NCBI RefSeq assembly: GCF_021513175.1
Contig: NZ_CP090953.1
Location: forward strand, 2,352,501 to 2,416,500
DNA: 64,000 bases
Origin: Sphingomonas sp. S2-65
GTDB taxonomy: Bacteria > Pseudomonadota > Alphaproteobacteria > Sphingomonadales > Sphingomonadaceae
Reading direction: 5' to 3'
This document shows positions 26,429 through 34,825 of this stretch, piece after piece. Position 1 is the stretch's first letter. Each line of letters begins with the position of its first letter. The notes below the pieces were generated by a model that worked only from the letters and a program-made list of their open reading frames with translations, did not search any database and was not told the DNA's origin. Both the position numbers and the translations under genes were made by a program.

Positions 26429-27157
26429 ATGATCGACCTCCAGAGGCTCCGAGAGAATTTTTTCCCCGTAGTCGCCGCGGGAGCGCTGGTTCGCGCCGCC
26501 GACGAGCTCGCGGAGAAGACGATATATAGCCACTTCCTCTTGCCTGATGGCGAAACAGACGCTGTGCCCTTTGTGGTCTCCGATGATATCGTTGATGACC
26601 CCTTCGCGCGACAGCTACTCGAAGCGGCCAGAGGCCACCGGCCCAAAGGATTGGAGAAGATTGCGTTTCACGAAAATAGCTACGGTTTCTCCCACCTAAT
26701 TCTCGTTGCGCCAGCTTATCACTCCGAATTGAAGGGCCGCTTGGATGCCGAGCGCGCTTCTACGGTTCTGGTCGTGCCGATCTTCGAGCCCGAGTTTTCC
26801 GGAACGGAGACGGTTGAGGAGTTCACTACGCTGCGCCGAGAGGTGGTGCCGGCAAACCGCTGGGATCGCACTGTGCATCCTAAAATTCGTCTTCGGTTCG
26901 ACAATGCGCCTTCCGGCAGCGGGACAGGTGACGATTATGTCTTCGTCACCTTTCAACAACTTATGTCCGAAGTTGGTAATTTGATGGGCACATCTGACGG
27001 GTTTATAGAAGTAATAAACTACAAGGATGAAGTAATCGAAATCGTTTACGCGCAAGACGAACTATATTCGGTGATCCACGATCGCGATGACAACAACGCG
27101 GTTTACGCTAACTTTGATGAGACGGGTGACGCCATCTGGGCTATGCTGAATGCCTGA
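26429..27157 (+). CDS. Probable immunity protein of the second RHS tip
   Basis: I do not recognise the family of this 242-residue protein. It is acidic and soluble, without a signal peptide. It starts 7 bases after the toxin-tip stop with AGGAAG before the ATG. Visible patches are D-D-P-F-A-R-Q-L-L-E-A-A-R, D-Y-V-F-V-T-F-Q-Q-L and a C-terminal V-Y-A-N-F-D-E-T-G-D. The gene is intact and noticeably less GC-rich than the core genes, as expected for a horizontally moved toxin-immunity cassette. Its retention next to a broken RHS core is typical of orphan tips. Confidence 0.62.
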   Translation: MIDLQRLRENFFPVVAAGALVRAADELAEKTIYSHFLLPDGETDAVPFVVSDDIVDDPFARQLLEAARGHRPKGLEKIAFHENSYGFSHLILVAPAYHSELKGRLDAERASTVLVVPIFEPEFSGTETVEEFTTLRREVVPANRWDRTVHPKIRLRFDNAPSGSGTGDDYVFVTFQQLMSEVGNLMGTSDGFIEVINYKDEVIEIVYAQDELYSVIHDRDDNNAVYANFDETGDAIWAMLNA

Positions 27158-27555
27158 CGGCGTCCCGTTGTCACGGACGAATTGGTAATCTGAGCGAGTA
27201 TGGCGTTGCCGTAAATGCATGAGCTTTATAAACGGCGGTTTGCGCCGATCACGACCACCGTAAAGTTCTGGAGTGCGATGTTGACGCTGCGGTGCGCGGG
27301 TTCTGGGATGGCAAGAACCATCCAAACCCAACGCGGCGTATCCATCGAAGCTCGGCGGGTCAGAGGCGAAATGAGCCACGCCTAAGGGGTCTGCTACCGC
27401 TGACGAGCGTGGAACGTCGTCATTTCCTGTTCCTGTCCTTCCCACTCGCTCGAACTGGACTGAAATTCTCAATGAAGGCCATGACGGTACGGATGCGTTC
27501 GCGCAGGTTTCGTACTTGGCCGGAACGCTTTCGTGCCGAGCCGTTCGCGCGACCC
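27158..27555. other. Intergenic stretch without recognised features
   Basis: About 400 bases between the immunity gene and the dehydrogenase remnant. I found no convincing gene on either strand. Confidence 0.35.
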
Positions 27556-27711
27556 ATCTATCTGAAGATCAACGCGCTTGGCGTGAAGGGTCTAGGCGAA
27601 GTCGCGATGGTGGGGGTTGCGCCTGCGATCGCCAACGCCATTCATCACGCGACCGGCAAACGACTGACGCGACTTCCGTTCCGGGTCGAGCATGTCCTGC
27701 AGGAAGGTTGA
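27556..27711 (+). pseudogene. C-terminal remnant of a molybdopterin-binding dehydrogenase subunit
   Basis: The last 51 codons of an open frame read N-A-L-G-V-K-G-L-G-E-V-A-M-V-G-V-A, then A-I-A-N-A-I-H-H-A-T-G-K-R and R-L-P-F-R-V-E-H-V-L. This is the conserved end of the large subunit of xanthine dehydrogenase/aldehyde oxidoreductase (PaoC/XdhB type), including the G-x-K-G-x-G-E motif with the catalytic glutamate. The frame upstream bears no similarity, so about 93 percent of the usual 730-residue protein is missing. No partner FAD or iron-sulfur subunit lies nearby. Confidence 0.72.
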
Positions 27712-27927
27712 CGACGACGCGCTGTGTGACTTGGATCCCATGCCAACGGCGCGGCGCGGTAATGGTGCGGGGCGCTTATCGGCATCCTCAACCGACAGGA
27801 GACGGCACCGGCAAGCGCCAAGACGGGCGCACTACATCGGCAGTGAAGTCCCTTGCGTTCACATCGAAGGCGCGAAGGCGACGCAGCGAAAGTCGGTGTT
27901 CGAACCAGGGCGTCCTATCCGCCGACT

Positions 27928-28590
27928 TCAGATCGCCGGATAGCGGAGGCGGCCGATGAAGCGCGACAGGCTTGGGCGATGGGTGGTGCGGCCAAGGAAT
28001 TGAGCCTTCGCCTTTTCGAACTGCATGATGTTCTCGATGCGCCGCGCTAGGAACGCGCGCGTTTCGACATGGCCGTCGCTGTCGTCCTGGAGGAACACCG
28101 CTACCGTCGCAGCATAGATCCCAGCGAGTATCGCCCGCTTGGTATAATGGTTGTAGTCGGTCGCAACGTCCCCAGCGAGGCGCCACATCACATCCGCCGA
28201 GCGCCAGCCCAGCTTGGCGCCGCGCGGGGCATTTTGCGGCATCGCCAGGATCGCAAGCGCACGGCGCAGCGCTTCGCGGCTCGGCGCGGCGATATCCAGC
28301 CGCGCTTCGACGAGCGTAGTAATGCGCTGGCGGATCTTCATCGCGGCAAGCGCCTCGGGCGTGAAGCGCTCGGCCAGTGCGCGGTCGATGCTCGCGAACC
28401 ACGCGTCGATCATCGCCACGGCGCCGCCGGAGAAGGCCAGCCGCGCCACATCGCGGTCGACCTGGAGGCTGTCGGCCGCCGCGTCGAGCGCCGCGCCGTT
28501 CCAGCCGTCGAATGCCGCATTGGCGGCGATCACGGGGGCGAGCGCATCGCGCAGCTCGTCCAAGGTTGCATCTGCGAGATCCTGGGCCAT
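27928..28590 (-). CDS. COQ9-family ubiquinone biosynthesis protein
   Basis: This 220-residue protein matches the COQ9 family, lipid-binding factors with a TetR-like fold that present ubiquinone precursors to COQ7-type hydroxylases. The C-terminal signature D-Y-N-H-Y-T-K-R-A-I-L-A-G-I-Y-A-A-T and the D-D-S-x-G-H-x-x-T-x-x-F-L pattern are clear. The ATG at 28590 overlaps the stop of the transporter gene by one base, and a GTG just before it is ignored. Membrane-surface action is expected from the family. Confidence 0.9.
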   Translation of the reverse strand: MAQDLADATLDELRDALAPVIAANAAFDGWNGAALDAAADSLQVDRDVARLAFSGGAVAMIDAWFASIDRALAERFTPEALAAMKIRQRITTLVEARLDIAAPSREALRRALAILAMPQNAPRGAKLGWRSADVMWRLAGDVATDYNHYTKRAILAGIYAATVAVFLQDDSDGHVETRAFLARRIENIMQFEKAKAQFLGRTTHRPSLSRFIGRLRYPAI

Positions 28591-29531
28591 CACGCCGATT
28601 TAGGCGCTTGGCGCCCGGGTGCCAAGCTGCCGCGGCGCTCGGCACTGCTCTGGCGCACCAGCACCAGCGCCACTGCGACCAGCACAGCACCCAGCGCATC
28701 GGCAGGGGCAAGCTGTTCGCCGAAGATCACCCAGCCGAGCGCGGCGGCCACGGCAGGCTGGATCAGCAAGGCGATGCCCACGACAAGCGGGCTGAGATGC
28801 CCTAGCGCATAGATCATGCAGCCCTGCCCGATCAGCTGGCTGACCACCGCCAGCGCGAGCAGCGGCCACCAATTACCGGGCATCACCTGCTCGCCGAGCG
28901 CCAGCGACAGGATCAGCAGCGGCGGGATGGTGGCGAGCGACGACAACGCCAGGGCCGGCACCGGCGCCAGCCGCGCACGGGCCCGCGACATGAAGATGAA
29001 ATAGACGGCATAGAGCACACCGGCGAGCAGGCAGAACAAGTCGCCCACCAGATGCGTCGAGGACAGGCTGGCCGAGCGCCCGAGCAGCAGCCCGCCGCCG
29101 ACCGCCGCGAGCAGCAGCGCCAGCGCCTGCATGCACGACGGCCACATCCGCGCGGCGATGAAGCCATAGATCGGGAAGATCAATGTGGCCGAATTGCCGA
29201 ACAGCGTCGAATTGGCGAGCGTGGTGCGGACGATGCCGATATGCCAGCTGGCGAGATCGGCGGCGAACGCCACCCCGGCGATCGCCAGCACGCCCCACAG
29301 CCCCCTCGACGCAGAGATCGGCCGCGTGCCCATCGCGAAGGCGGCGACCAGCAGCACCGGCGTCGCCAGCGCCAGCCGCCAGAACCCTGCCGCGACTGGG
29401 CCGACATCGGCATAGCGCACGAACAACGGCCCAAACGCGAGCGCGACATTGGCGACCACCACCGCCAGCACCGCAGTCACGGCATGGCTTGTCGCGGCGA
29501 CAGTTTTTCTTGGGGGCACCGAATCCTGCAT
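28590..29531 (-). CDS. EamA/DMT-family exporter
   Basis: This 313-residue protein has ten predicted transmembrane helices in two EamA repeats, with P-V-A-A-G-F-W-R-L-A and P-A-V-A-A-A-L-G-W-V-I-F-G-E near the expected positions. Such inner-membrane drug/metabolite transporters export small metabolites; the substrate is unknown. It is co-transcribed with the COQ9 gene (one-base overlap) and divergent from the old yellow enzyme gene. Confidence 0.9.
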   Translation of the reverse strand: MQDSVPPRKTVAATSHAVTAVLAVVVANVALAFGPLFVRYADVGPVAAGFWRLALATPVLLVAAFAMGTRPISASRGLWGVLAIAGVAFAADLASWHIGIVRTTLANSTLFGNSATLIFPIYGFIAARMWPSCMQALALLLAAVGGGLLLGRSASLSSTHLVGDLFCLLAGVLYAVYFIFMSRARARLAPVPALALSSLATIPPLLILSLALGEQVMPGNWWPLLALAVVSQLIGQGCMIYALGHLSPLVVGIALLIQPAVAAALGWVIFGEQLAPADALGAVLVAVALVLVRQSSAERRGSLAPGRQAPKSA

Positions 29532-29586
29532 GCCATCCTCTAACGCCCTATCTCAGCCTCGTCACAACAAGAAGGGTCATCCCCGA

Positions 29587-30696
29587 ATGCCGAACCTGTT
29601 CGATCCCATCCAGATAGGCGCTATCCCCGCCGCCAACCGCGTGCTGATGGCGCCGCTGACTCGCGGGCGCTCGACGCGCGGGCATGTGCCGACCCCGATC
29701 ATGGCGGACTATTACCGCCAGCGGGCGAGCGCGGGACTCATCATCAGCGAAGCCACCGGGATCAGCCAGCAGGGGCTCGGCTGGGCTTATGCGCCGGGGA
29801 TCTGGAGCGCGGAACAGGTCGAGGCGTGGAAGCCGATCGTCGCGGCGGTGCACGAAGCAGGTGGGCGGATCGTCTGCCAACTCTGGCACATGGGCCGGCT
29901 GGTGCATTCGGATTTCCTGGGCGGCGAACCGCCGGTGTCCGCATCGGCGACCACCGCGCCGGGATCGGTGCGCACCTATCCGGCCGAAGAATCGGGCGAG
30001 ATCAAGCGTCCCTACAGCCAGGCACGCCCACTGCGGACCGACGAGATTCCTGGCATCCTCGACGATTATGAGCGTGCGGCAAACAACGCGATCCGCGCTG
30101 GCTTCGACGGGGTGCAGATCCACGCCGCCAATGGCTATCTGATCGACCAGTTCCTGCGCGACAATGCGAACTTCCGCGAAGACGGCTATGGCGGGTCGAT
30201 CCCCAACCGTGTCCGGCTGCTCAGGGAAGTGACCGAGCGGGTGGTGAACACCGTCGGCGCAGGGCGCACCGGCGTACGGCTGTCGCCCAACGGCGAAGTG
30301 CAAGGCGTCAACGACAGCAACCCGGTGCCGCTGTTCGAGGCGGCGGCGGCAACGCTCGAAGAGCTCGGCGTGGCGTTCCTGGAGATGCGCGAGCCACGTC
30401 CCGGCGGCACCCGCGGCGAACCCGACCAGCCGCCGGTCCATCCGGCGATGCGCAAGGTCTATACGGGCGTACTGGCGCTCAATTCGGACTATGATGCGGC
30501 CAACGCACAGGCGGCACTCGACGCCGGCGAGGCCGATGCGATCGCGTTCGGGCGCGATTTCCTCGCCAATCCCGATCTGCCGCGCCGGCTGAAGGAAGAC
30601 CTGCCGCTTAACGAGCAGCGCGAGGAGCTGTTCTATATCGGCGGAGCCGAAGGCTATACCGATTATCCCGACTACAGTGCCGCTCAGGCGGCCTGA
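29587..30696 (+). CDS. Old yellow enzyme-family alkene reductase
   Basis: This 369-residue FMN enzyme reduces activated carbon-carbon double bonds with NAD(P)H, as N-ethylmaleimide reductase does. The barrel signatures are N-R-V-L-M-A-P-L-T-R-G-R, Q-I-H-A-A-N-G-Y-L-I-D-Q-F-L and Y-G-G-S-I-x-N-R. A-F-G-R-D-F-L-A-N-P-D-L is the phosphate-binding end. The ATG at 29587 begins M-P-N-L-F-D-P, the usual family start. The 3' end overlaps the convergent membrane-protein gene by 13 bases. Confidence 0.92.
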   Translation: MPNLFDPIQIGAIPAANRVLMAPLTRGRSTRGHVPTPIMADYYRQRASAGLIISEATGISQQGLGWAYAPGIWSAEQVEAWKPIVAAVHEAGGRIVCQLWHMGRLVHSDFLGGEPPVSASATTAPGSVRTYPAEESGEIKRPYSQARPLRTDEIPGILDDYERAANNAIRAGFDGVQIHAANGYLIDQFLRDNANFREDGYGGSIPNRVRLLREVTERVVNTVGAGRTGVRLSPNGEVQGVNDSNPVPLFEAAAATLEELGVAFLEMREPRPGGTRGEPDQPPVHPAMRKVYTGVLALNSDYDAANAQAALDAGEADAIAFGRDFLANPDLPRRLKEDLPLNEQREELFYIGGAEGYTDYPDYSAAQAA

Positions 30697-31148
30697 TCGA
30701 GACTATCGACGAAGCGGGTGCTGGCGGCGCGCAGGCGCTGCCGCACCTTGTCGCTCAGCAGGAAACCGACCATGCCGAGCGCCAATGGCCAGAACAGGAA
30801 GGCAAAGGCGACCAGCAGCGCGATCGCGATCGCCCCGCCGAAGCGCACGCCATCCAGCCGCTTGCGAGTCACATAGTTGATCCGGATCGTGCGCGGCGCC
30901 TTCTCGTCATAGAAGGGCTTGGTGACGAAGGTGTCCGCGTCGATCCCGGCACCACCTCTACCGCGCCCAACCCCGAGCGGCGGCGTACGGGGGGCGAAGT
31001 TCCATCCCGGCCGACCGAGCTTTTCCACGATAGGCGGCGCAGCCCCGCCGGGCGAGCGCACCGGCACGCCGGTACGCGTGTCGATCACCTCCAGCCGCCG
31101 CCCGCGCTCCACCACCTTGTAGCGGGAGGGGGGCGGCTGGGTGGTCAT
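30684..31148 (-). CDS. Small membrane protein at the end of the riboflavin operon
   Basis: This 154-residue protein has a soluble N-terminus with R-Y-K-V-V-E-R-G-R-R-L-E-V-I-D-T, a Pro/Gly linker and two hydrophobic helices near residues 108-140 (A-I-A-I-A-L-L-V-A-F). I do not know its function. The start lies 4 bases after ribH, so it is probably read from the rib operon. An upstream in-frame extension into ribH is ignored. Confidence 0.65.
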   Translation of the reverse strand: MTTQPPPSRYKVVERGRRLEVIDTRTGVPVRSPGGAAPPIVEKLGRPGWNFAPRTPPLGVGRGRGGAGIDADTFVTKPFYDEKAPRTIRINYVTRKRLDGVRFGGAIAIALLVAFAFLFWPLALGMVGFLLSDKVRQRLRAASTRFVDSLDQAA

Positions 31149-31152
31149 CGGA

Positions 31153-31572
31153 TCAGGAGAACTTCTGCTTGAGCGCAAGCATCGCCAGCGCCGCCTTGGC
31201 CGCTTCGCCACCCTTGTCCTTCTGGGCAGGGTCGGCGCGGACCAGCGCCTGCTCGTCATTCTCGACCGTGAGGATGCCGTTGCCGATCGCCATTCCGTCG
31301 AGCGCCAGCGCCATTATGCCGCGCGCGCTTTCGTTGGAGACGATCTCGAAATGATAGGTCTCGCCGCGGATCACCACGCCGAGCGCGACATAGGCGTCAT
31401 ACTGGCCGGTATCTGCAGCCAGCGAGATCGCACCGGGCACTTCAAGCGCCCCGGGGACGGTGATCACTTCATAATCGTGCCCGGCTTCCTGCAGCGCGGT
31501 ACGGGCGCCATCGAGCAGCAGGTCGTTCAACTCGGCGTAGAAGCGGGCTTCGACGATCAGGACGCGGGCCAT
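31153..31572 (-). CDS. ribH: 6,7-dimethyl-8-ribityllumazine synthase
   Basis: This 139-residue protein makes lumazine from 3,4-dihydroxy-2-butanone 4-phosphate and the ribityl-aminopyrimidine, the penultimate step to riboflavin. Signatures are V-I-V-E-A-R-F-Y at the start, [11 protein letters not shown] and [14 protein letters not shown]. Its ATG overlaps the ribB stop by one base. Length is normal. Confidence 0.96.
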   Translation of the reverse strand: MARVLIVEARFYAELNDLLLDGARTALQEAGHDYEVITVPGALEVPGAISLAADTGQYDAYVALGVVIRGETYHFEIVSNESARGIMALALDGMAIGNGILTVENDEQALVRADPAQKDKGGEAAKAALAMLALKQKFS

Positions 31573-32708
31573 CAGTGTTCCATATCGATTGCACGCTCGC
31601 CGACGATCGAGAGGCCATAGCCGTCGAGCCCGACAAGGGTGTGGTGGGTGTTGGTGAGCAGGACCATGTCCTGCACCCCGAGTTCGGTGAGGATCGTGGC
31701 GCCGACGCCGTAATCGCGCAGTTCCTCCATGTCCTTTTCGGCAAGCATGCCGGCCTTGGCCGCCAGCGCGACGGAGAACTGGTCGGGACGCGGGCGGTTG
31801 ATGACGACGACGATGCCGGCGCCTTCGCGGCCGATGATCTCCATCGACCGGCGGAGCAGCCCGCCACGGTCACCGCCTTCGCCGAAGATGTCGGAGAAGG
31901 GCGAAAGCGCGTGCATGCGGACCAGCGTGGGCGTGGCGGGATCGATATGCCCTTTGACCAGCGCGACCTGTTCGGAGCTCGTCGCCTTGTTCCAGAAGGT
32001 CATCGCGGTCCACTCGCCGCCCCAGTCGCTGGTGAAGCGGGTTTCGGCGCGCTTCTCAACGAGATGGTCGTGACGGCGGCGATAGGCGATCAGATCGCGG
32101 ATCGTCCCGATCTTGAGATTGTGGAACTGGGCGAAGGAGACGAGGTCGTCGAGACGCGCCATCGTCCCATCGTCCTTCATGATCTCGCAGATCACGCCCG
32201 ACGGATTGAGGCCTGCCAGCCGCGCGACATCGACCGCGGCCTCGGTGTGGCCGGCGCGGACCAGCACGCCGCCATCGCGCGCGACCAGCGGGAAGACGTG
32301 GCCCGGGGTGACGATGTCGGCCTTGTCCTTGGCCGCGTCGATCGCGACCGAGACGGTGCGGGCGCGGTCGGCGGCGGAGATGCCGGTGGTGACGCCTTCC
32401 CTCGCTTCGATCGATACGGTGAACGCGGTTTCGTGCCGGGTTCCGTTGGCGCGGCTCATCAGCTCGAGGCCCAGCTGGTCGACGCGCGACTTGGTCATCG
32501 CCAGGCAGATCAGCCCGCGCCCGAACCTGGCCATGAAGTTGATCGCGTCCGGCGTCGCCATTTGCGCGGGGATGACGAGGTCGCCTTCATTCTCGCGGTC
32601 CTCGTCATCGACCAGGATGAACATGCGGCCATTGCGGGCCTCGTCGATCAGCTCCTCCGGGCTGGAGAGGAAGCCGTGCTTGAGCGTGGCGAGTTCAGGC
32701 TTTGGCAC
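31572..32708 (-). CDS. ribB: 3,4-dihydroxy-2-butanone-4-phosphate synthase with degenerate GTP cyclohydrolase II domain
   Basis: This 378-residue protein converts ribulose 5-phosphate to dihydroxybutanone phosphate. The N-terminal domain has all hallmarks: [16 protein letters not shown] and [10 protein letters not shown]. The C-terminal half has the GTP cyclohydrolase II fold length, but where the family has S-x-C-x-T-G-D and R-C-D-C-G it reads S-P-F-S-D and G-D-R-G-G. No cysteine is present after residue about 200, so the zinc site is gone and cyclohydrolase activity is unlikely. A separate ribA should exist elsewhere. It overlaps ribE by 14 bases. Confidence 0.94.
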   Translation of the reverse strand: MPKPELATLKHGFLSSPEELIDEARNGRMFILVDDEDRENEGDLVIPAQMATPDAINFMARFGRGLICLAMTKSRVDQLGLELMSRANGTRHETAFTVSIEAREGVTTGISAADRARTVSVAIDAAKDKADIVTPGHVFPLVARDGGVLVRAGHTEAAVDVARLAGLNPSGVICEIMKDDGTMARLDDLVSFAQFHNLKIGTIRDLIAYRRRHDHLVEKRAETRFTSDWGGEWTAMTFWNKATSSEQVALVKGHIDPATPTLVRMHALSPFSDIFGEGGDRGGLLRRSMEIIGREGAGIVVVINRPRPDQFSVALAAKAGMLAEKDMEELRDYGVGATILTELGVQDMVLLTNTHHTLVGLDGYGLSIVGERAIDMEH

Positions 32709-33303
32709 GGAGCGCCTCCATGCGCTGGAGATAACGGGCGAGCACGTCGATCTCGAGGTTGACGGTCTGGCCCGGCTTCAGATCGGCGAAGGTGGTGACT
32801 TCGGCCGTGTGGGGGATGATGTTGAGCATCAGATTGACGCCCAGATCGGTGTCGGCGATGTCGTTGACGGTGAGCGAGACGCCGTCGACGGTGATCGATC
32901 CCTTGGCCGCGACATAGGGCGCCAGGTCTTTGCCCGCGGCGATGACGACGCGGTGCGATCCACCTTCTTCCTTTATCTCCAATACCTTACCGATGCCGTC
33001 GACATGGCCGGTGACGATGTGCCCACCCAGTTCGTCGCCGAGCTTGAGCGCGCGTTCCAGGTTCAAGCGGCGGCCCTGCGTCCACTGATCGGTGGCAGTG
33101 CGCGAAATCGTCTCGTTCGAGACGTCGAAGGCGAGTTCGCCCGGCGCCTTGTCGACAACGGTCAGGCACACGCCCGAACAGGAGACCGACGCGCCGAGAT
33201 CGATGCCGTCCGTGTCATAGGCAGTGGAGACGCGAACGCGCAGGTCGCCCTGCTGGTGCGCCTGGGTGATGGTACCGATGTCGGTGACGATTCCAGTGAA
33301 CAT
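32695..33303 (-). CDS. ribE: Riboflavin synthase, alpha subunit
   Basis: This 202-residue protein dismutates two lumazines into riboflavin. It consists of two lumazine-binding repeats, beginning M-F-T-G-I-V-T-D-I-G and, in the second half, G-H-I-V-T-G-H-V-D-G-I-G, with S-L-T-V-N-D-I as the matching motif. The start is set by M-F-T-G-I, invariant in the family, although the frame is open upstream. It begins one base before the end of ribD is cleared and lies within the rib operon. Confidence 0.95.
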   Translation of the reverse strand: MFTGIVTDIGTITQAHQQGDLRVRVSTAYDTDGIDLGASVSCSGVCLTVVDKAPGELAFDVSNETISRTATDQWTQGRRLNLERALKLGDELGGHIVTGHVDGIGKVLEIKEEGGSHRVVIAAGKDLAPYVAAKGSITVDGVSLTVNDIADTDLGVNLMLNIIPHTAEVTTFADLKPGQTVNLEIDVLARYLQRMEALRAKA

Positions 33304-33304
33304 T

Positions 33305-34282
33305 TCAGGTGCTCGCGTAGACTTCGAGACGGTCGCTGCCAAGCTGCCGTGCGTCGAGAAGGGACCAGCGGCCATGCGCCGCGGCAAGATCGGGAAGGCC
33401 GATATCGCCGAGCGCAGGTTTGCCCGTGCCAAGCAGGATGGGCGCGCGGTAGAGGAGAAGGCGGTCGACCAGCCCGGCGCGTAGGAAAGCGGCGGCGGTC
33501 TCGGCGCCTCCTTCGACAAGCAGATGGTCGGTGTCGGGGAGCGCGGCGATGTCGCCGGGGCACTCGATCTCTAGCACGTCCGCCCCGAGGCTGGAGCCGG
33601 AAGACGTCAGGACAAGCCGTCGGGGTGCGCGATCTTCCAGGCCGGGGAGGCGGACGTCCAATTTGGGGTGGTCCGCTTCCCACGTGCCCCGCCCCACCAG
33701 GATCGCTTCGTGGCGGGCGCGTTCGAGATGGGCGTGGGCACGGGCCCGAGCGCCGGTGATCCAGCGGCTTTCGCCCGAGCAAAGCGCGATGCGGCCGTCG
33801 AGCGACGTCGCCAGCTTCAGAGTGACATAGGGGCGGCCCGTGGCCTGGCGCGTGAGGAAGCCGGCCATGGCCCGACGCGCCTCGGGTGCGAGCACGCCTT
33901 CGACGACGTCGATGCCGGCGGCGCGGAGGCGCTCGGCCCCTGCCCCGTTGGTGCGCGGGTCGGGATCGCCAAGCCCAATCACCACGCGGTCCACGCCCGC
34001 GTCGATCAACAGCGTGGAGCAGGCAGGGCCGCGGGGTGAGACATGCGCACAGGGTTCGAGCGTGACATAGGCAGTGGCACCGCGAGCATGCTCGCCGGCC
34101 TCGGCCAGCGCGATCGCCTCAGCATGGGGACGACCGCCGGGCCGCGTCCAGCCGCGGCCGACCACGACGCCGTCGCGGACGATCACACAGCCGACATTGG
34201 GATTGGGCGCGGTGCGCCCGCGCGTGCGTTCGGAAAGCATCAGCGCGGCCGCCATCCAGCGGCCGTCGGTCAGATGCCCCAC
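33305..34282 (-). CDS. ribD: Bifunctional pyrimidine deaminase/reductase
   Basis: This 325-residue protein performs the second and third steps of riboflavin synthesis. The deaminase domain has the zinc site H-A-E and P-C-x-H-x7-C (P-C-A-H-V-S-P-R-G-P-A-C). The reductase domain carries L-K-L-A-T-S-L-D-G-R-I-A and L-L-V-E-G-G-A-E-T-A. It is the first biosynthetic gene of the operon, and its start overlaps the end of the small membrane-protein gene before it by 13 bases. I saw no FMN riboswitch upstream. Confidence 0.95.
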   Translation of the reverse strand: MGHLTDGRWMAAALMLSERTRGRTAPNPNVGCVIVRDGVVVGRGWTRPGGRPHAEAIALAEAGEHARGATAYVTLEPCAHVSPRGPACSTLLIDAGVDRVVIGLGDPDPRTNGAGAERLRAAGIDVVEGVLAPEARRAMAGFLTRQATGRPYVTLKLATSLDGRIALCSGESRWITGARARAHAHLERARHEAILVGRGTWEADHPKLDVRLPGLEDRAPRRLVLTSSGSSLGADVLEIECPGDIAALPDTDHLLVEGGAETAAAFLRAGLVDRLLLYRAPILLGTGKPALGDIGLPDLAAAHGRWSLLDARQLGSDRLEVYAST

Positions 34283-34617
34283 TTCTTCAGGCTCTCATCC
34301 ACTCGCTTGAACTCTTCCTGGCGCTGCTTGCGCTTCTTCTCGAGTTCGGCGAGCTGGGCTTCCTTCTTGGCCTGATCGATCTTCTGCTGCGCGCGGATCT
34401 CCGCGTCGGTGCGGCTCAGCGGCCAGGATTCCACATAGATGATGTTGCGCTTGTACGGGACCGCGATGTTCGAGTCCTTCACGAATGCCCAGATGACCAC
34501 CAGAGTCAGCGCCATGGCGAGCATCAGGAACCAGATCTCGTACGCAGGGCGCCCCGCCAGATAGCGGCGCAGGTCGCGGATCGCGCGGAGGGGCGAAATG
34601 GAGCGAAGGAAGGTCAT
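34270..34617 (-). CDS. Small single-pass membrane protein before ribD
   Basis: This 115-residue protein has one transmembrane helix near residues 28-48 (F-L-M-L-A-M-A-L-T-L-V-V) and a charged coiled-coil C-terminus (Q-Q-K-I-D-Q-A-K-K-E-A, E-K-K-R-K-Q-R). The start M-T-F-L-R-S is chosen because the upstream extension has low-complexity translation through a palindromic repeat. It overlaps ribD by 13 bases. Its function is unknown. Confidence 0.65.
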   Translation of the reverse strand: MTFLRSISPLRAIRDLRRYLAGRPAYEIWFLMLAMALTLVVIWAFVKDSNIAVPYKRNIIYVESWPLSRTDAEIRAQQKIDQAKKEAQLAELEKKRKQRQEEFKRVDESLKKWGI

Positions 34618-34702
34618 GCAGGCGCCAAGATAAGGATGCGGAGGGCTGGCCGCAAACCCTCTCGCATCCGTGGGGGAAGAACGATGCGTTTCCGACCGGA
34701 TC

Positions 34703-34787
34703 CGTCGTCCCGAGGTCGAGCCGGGATCCCGCTTCTTCTTCTGCTTGTTCAAGAGAAGCGGGACCCCGGCTCAAGGCCGGGGTGACG
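34703..34787. repeat. Palindromic intergenic repeat, copy 1
   Basis: Outer arms of the form CGTC(A/G)TCCC and GGGGTGACG, and inner arms GGGATCCCGCTTC and GAAGCGGGACCCC, form a long imperfect hairpin. It lies between two minus-strand genes. Five other copies are in the window. Confidence 0.85.
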
Positions 34788-34825
34788 GTTGGGGGGGTGC
34801 GGTGCGAGTGCGGCCCCCTGCTTGC

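Noticed and set aside
27890..27940. GGTTCGAAC on the minus strand, resembling a tRNA T-arm
   Set aside because: The flanking bases do not pair into a T-stem or acceptor stem and no anticodon arm is visible.
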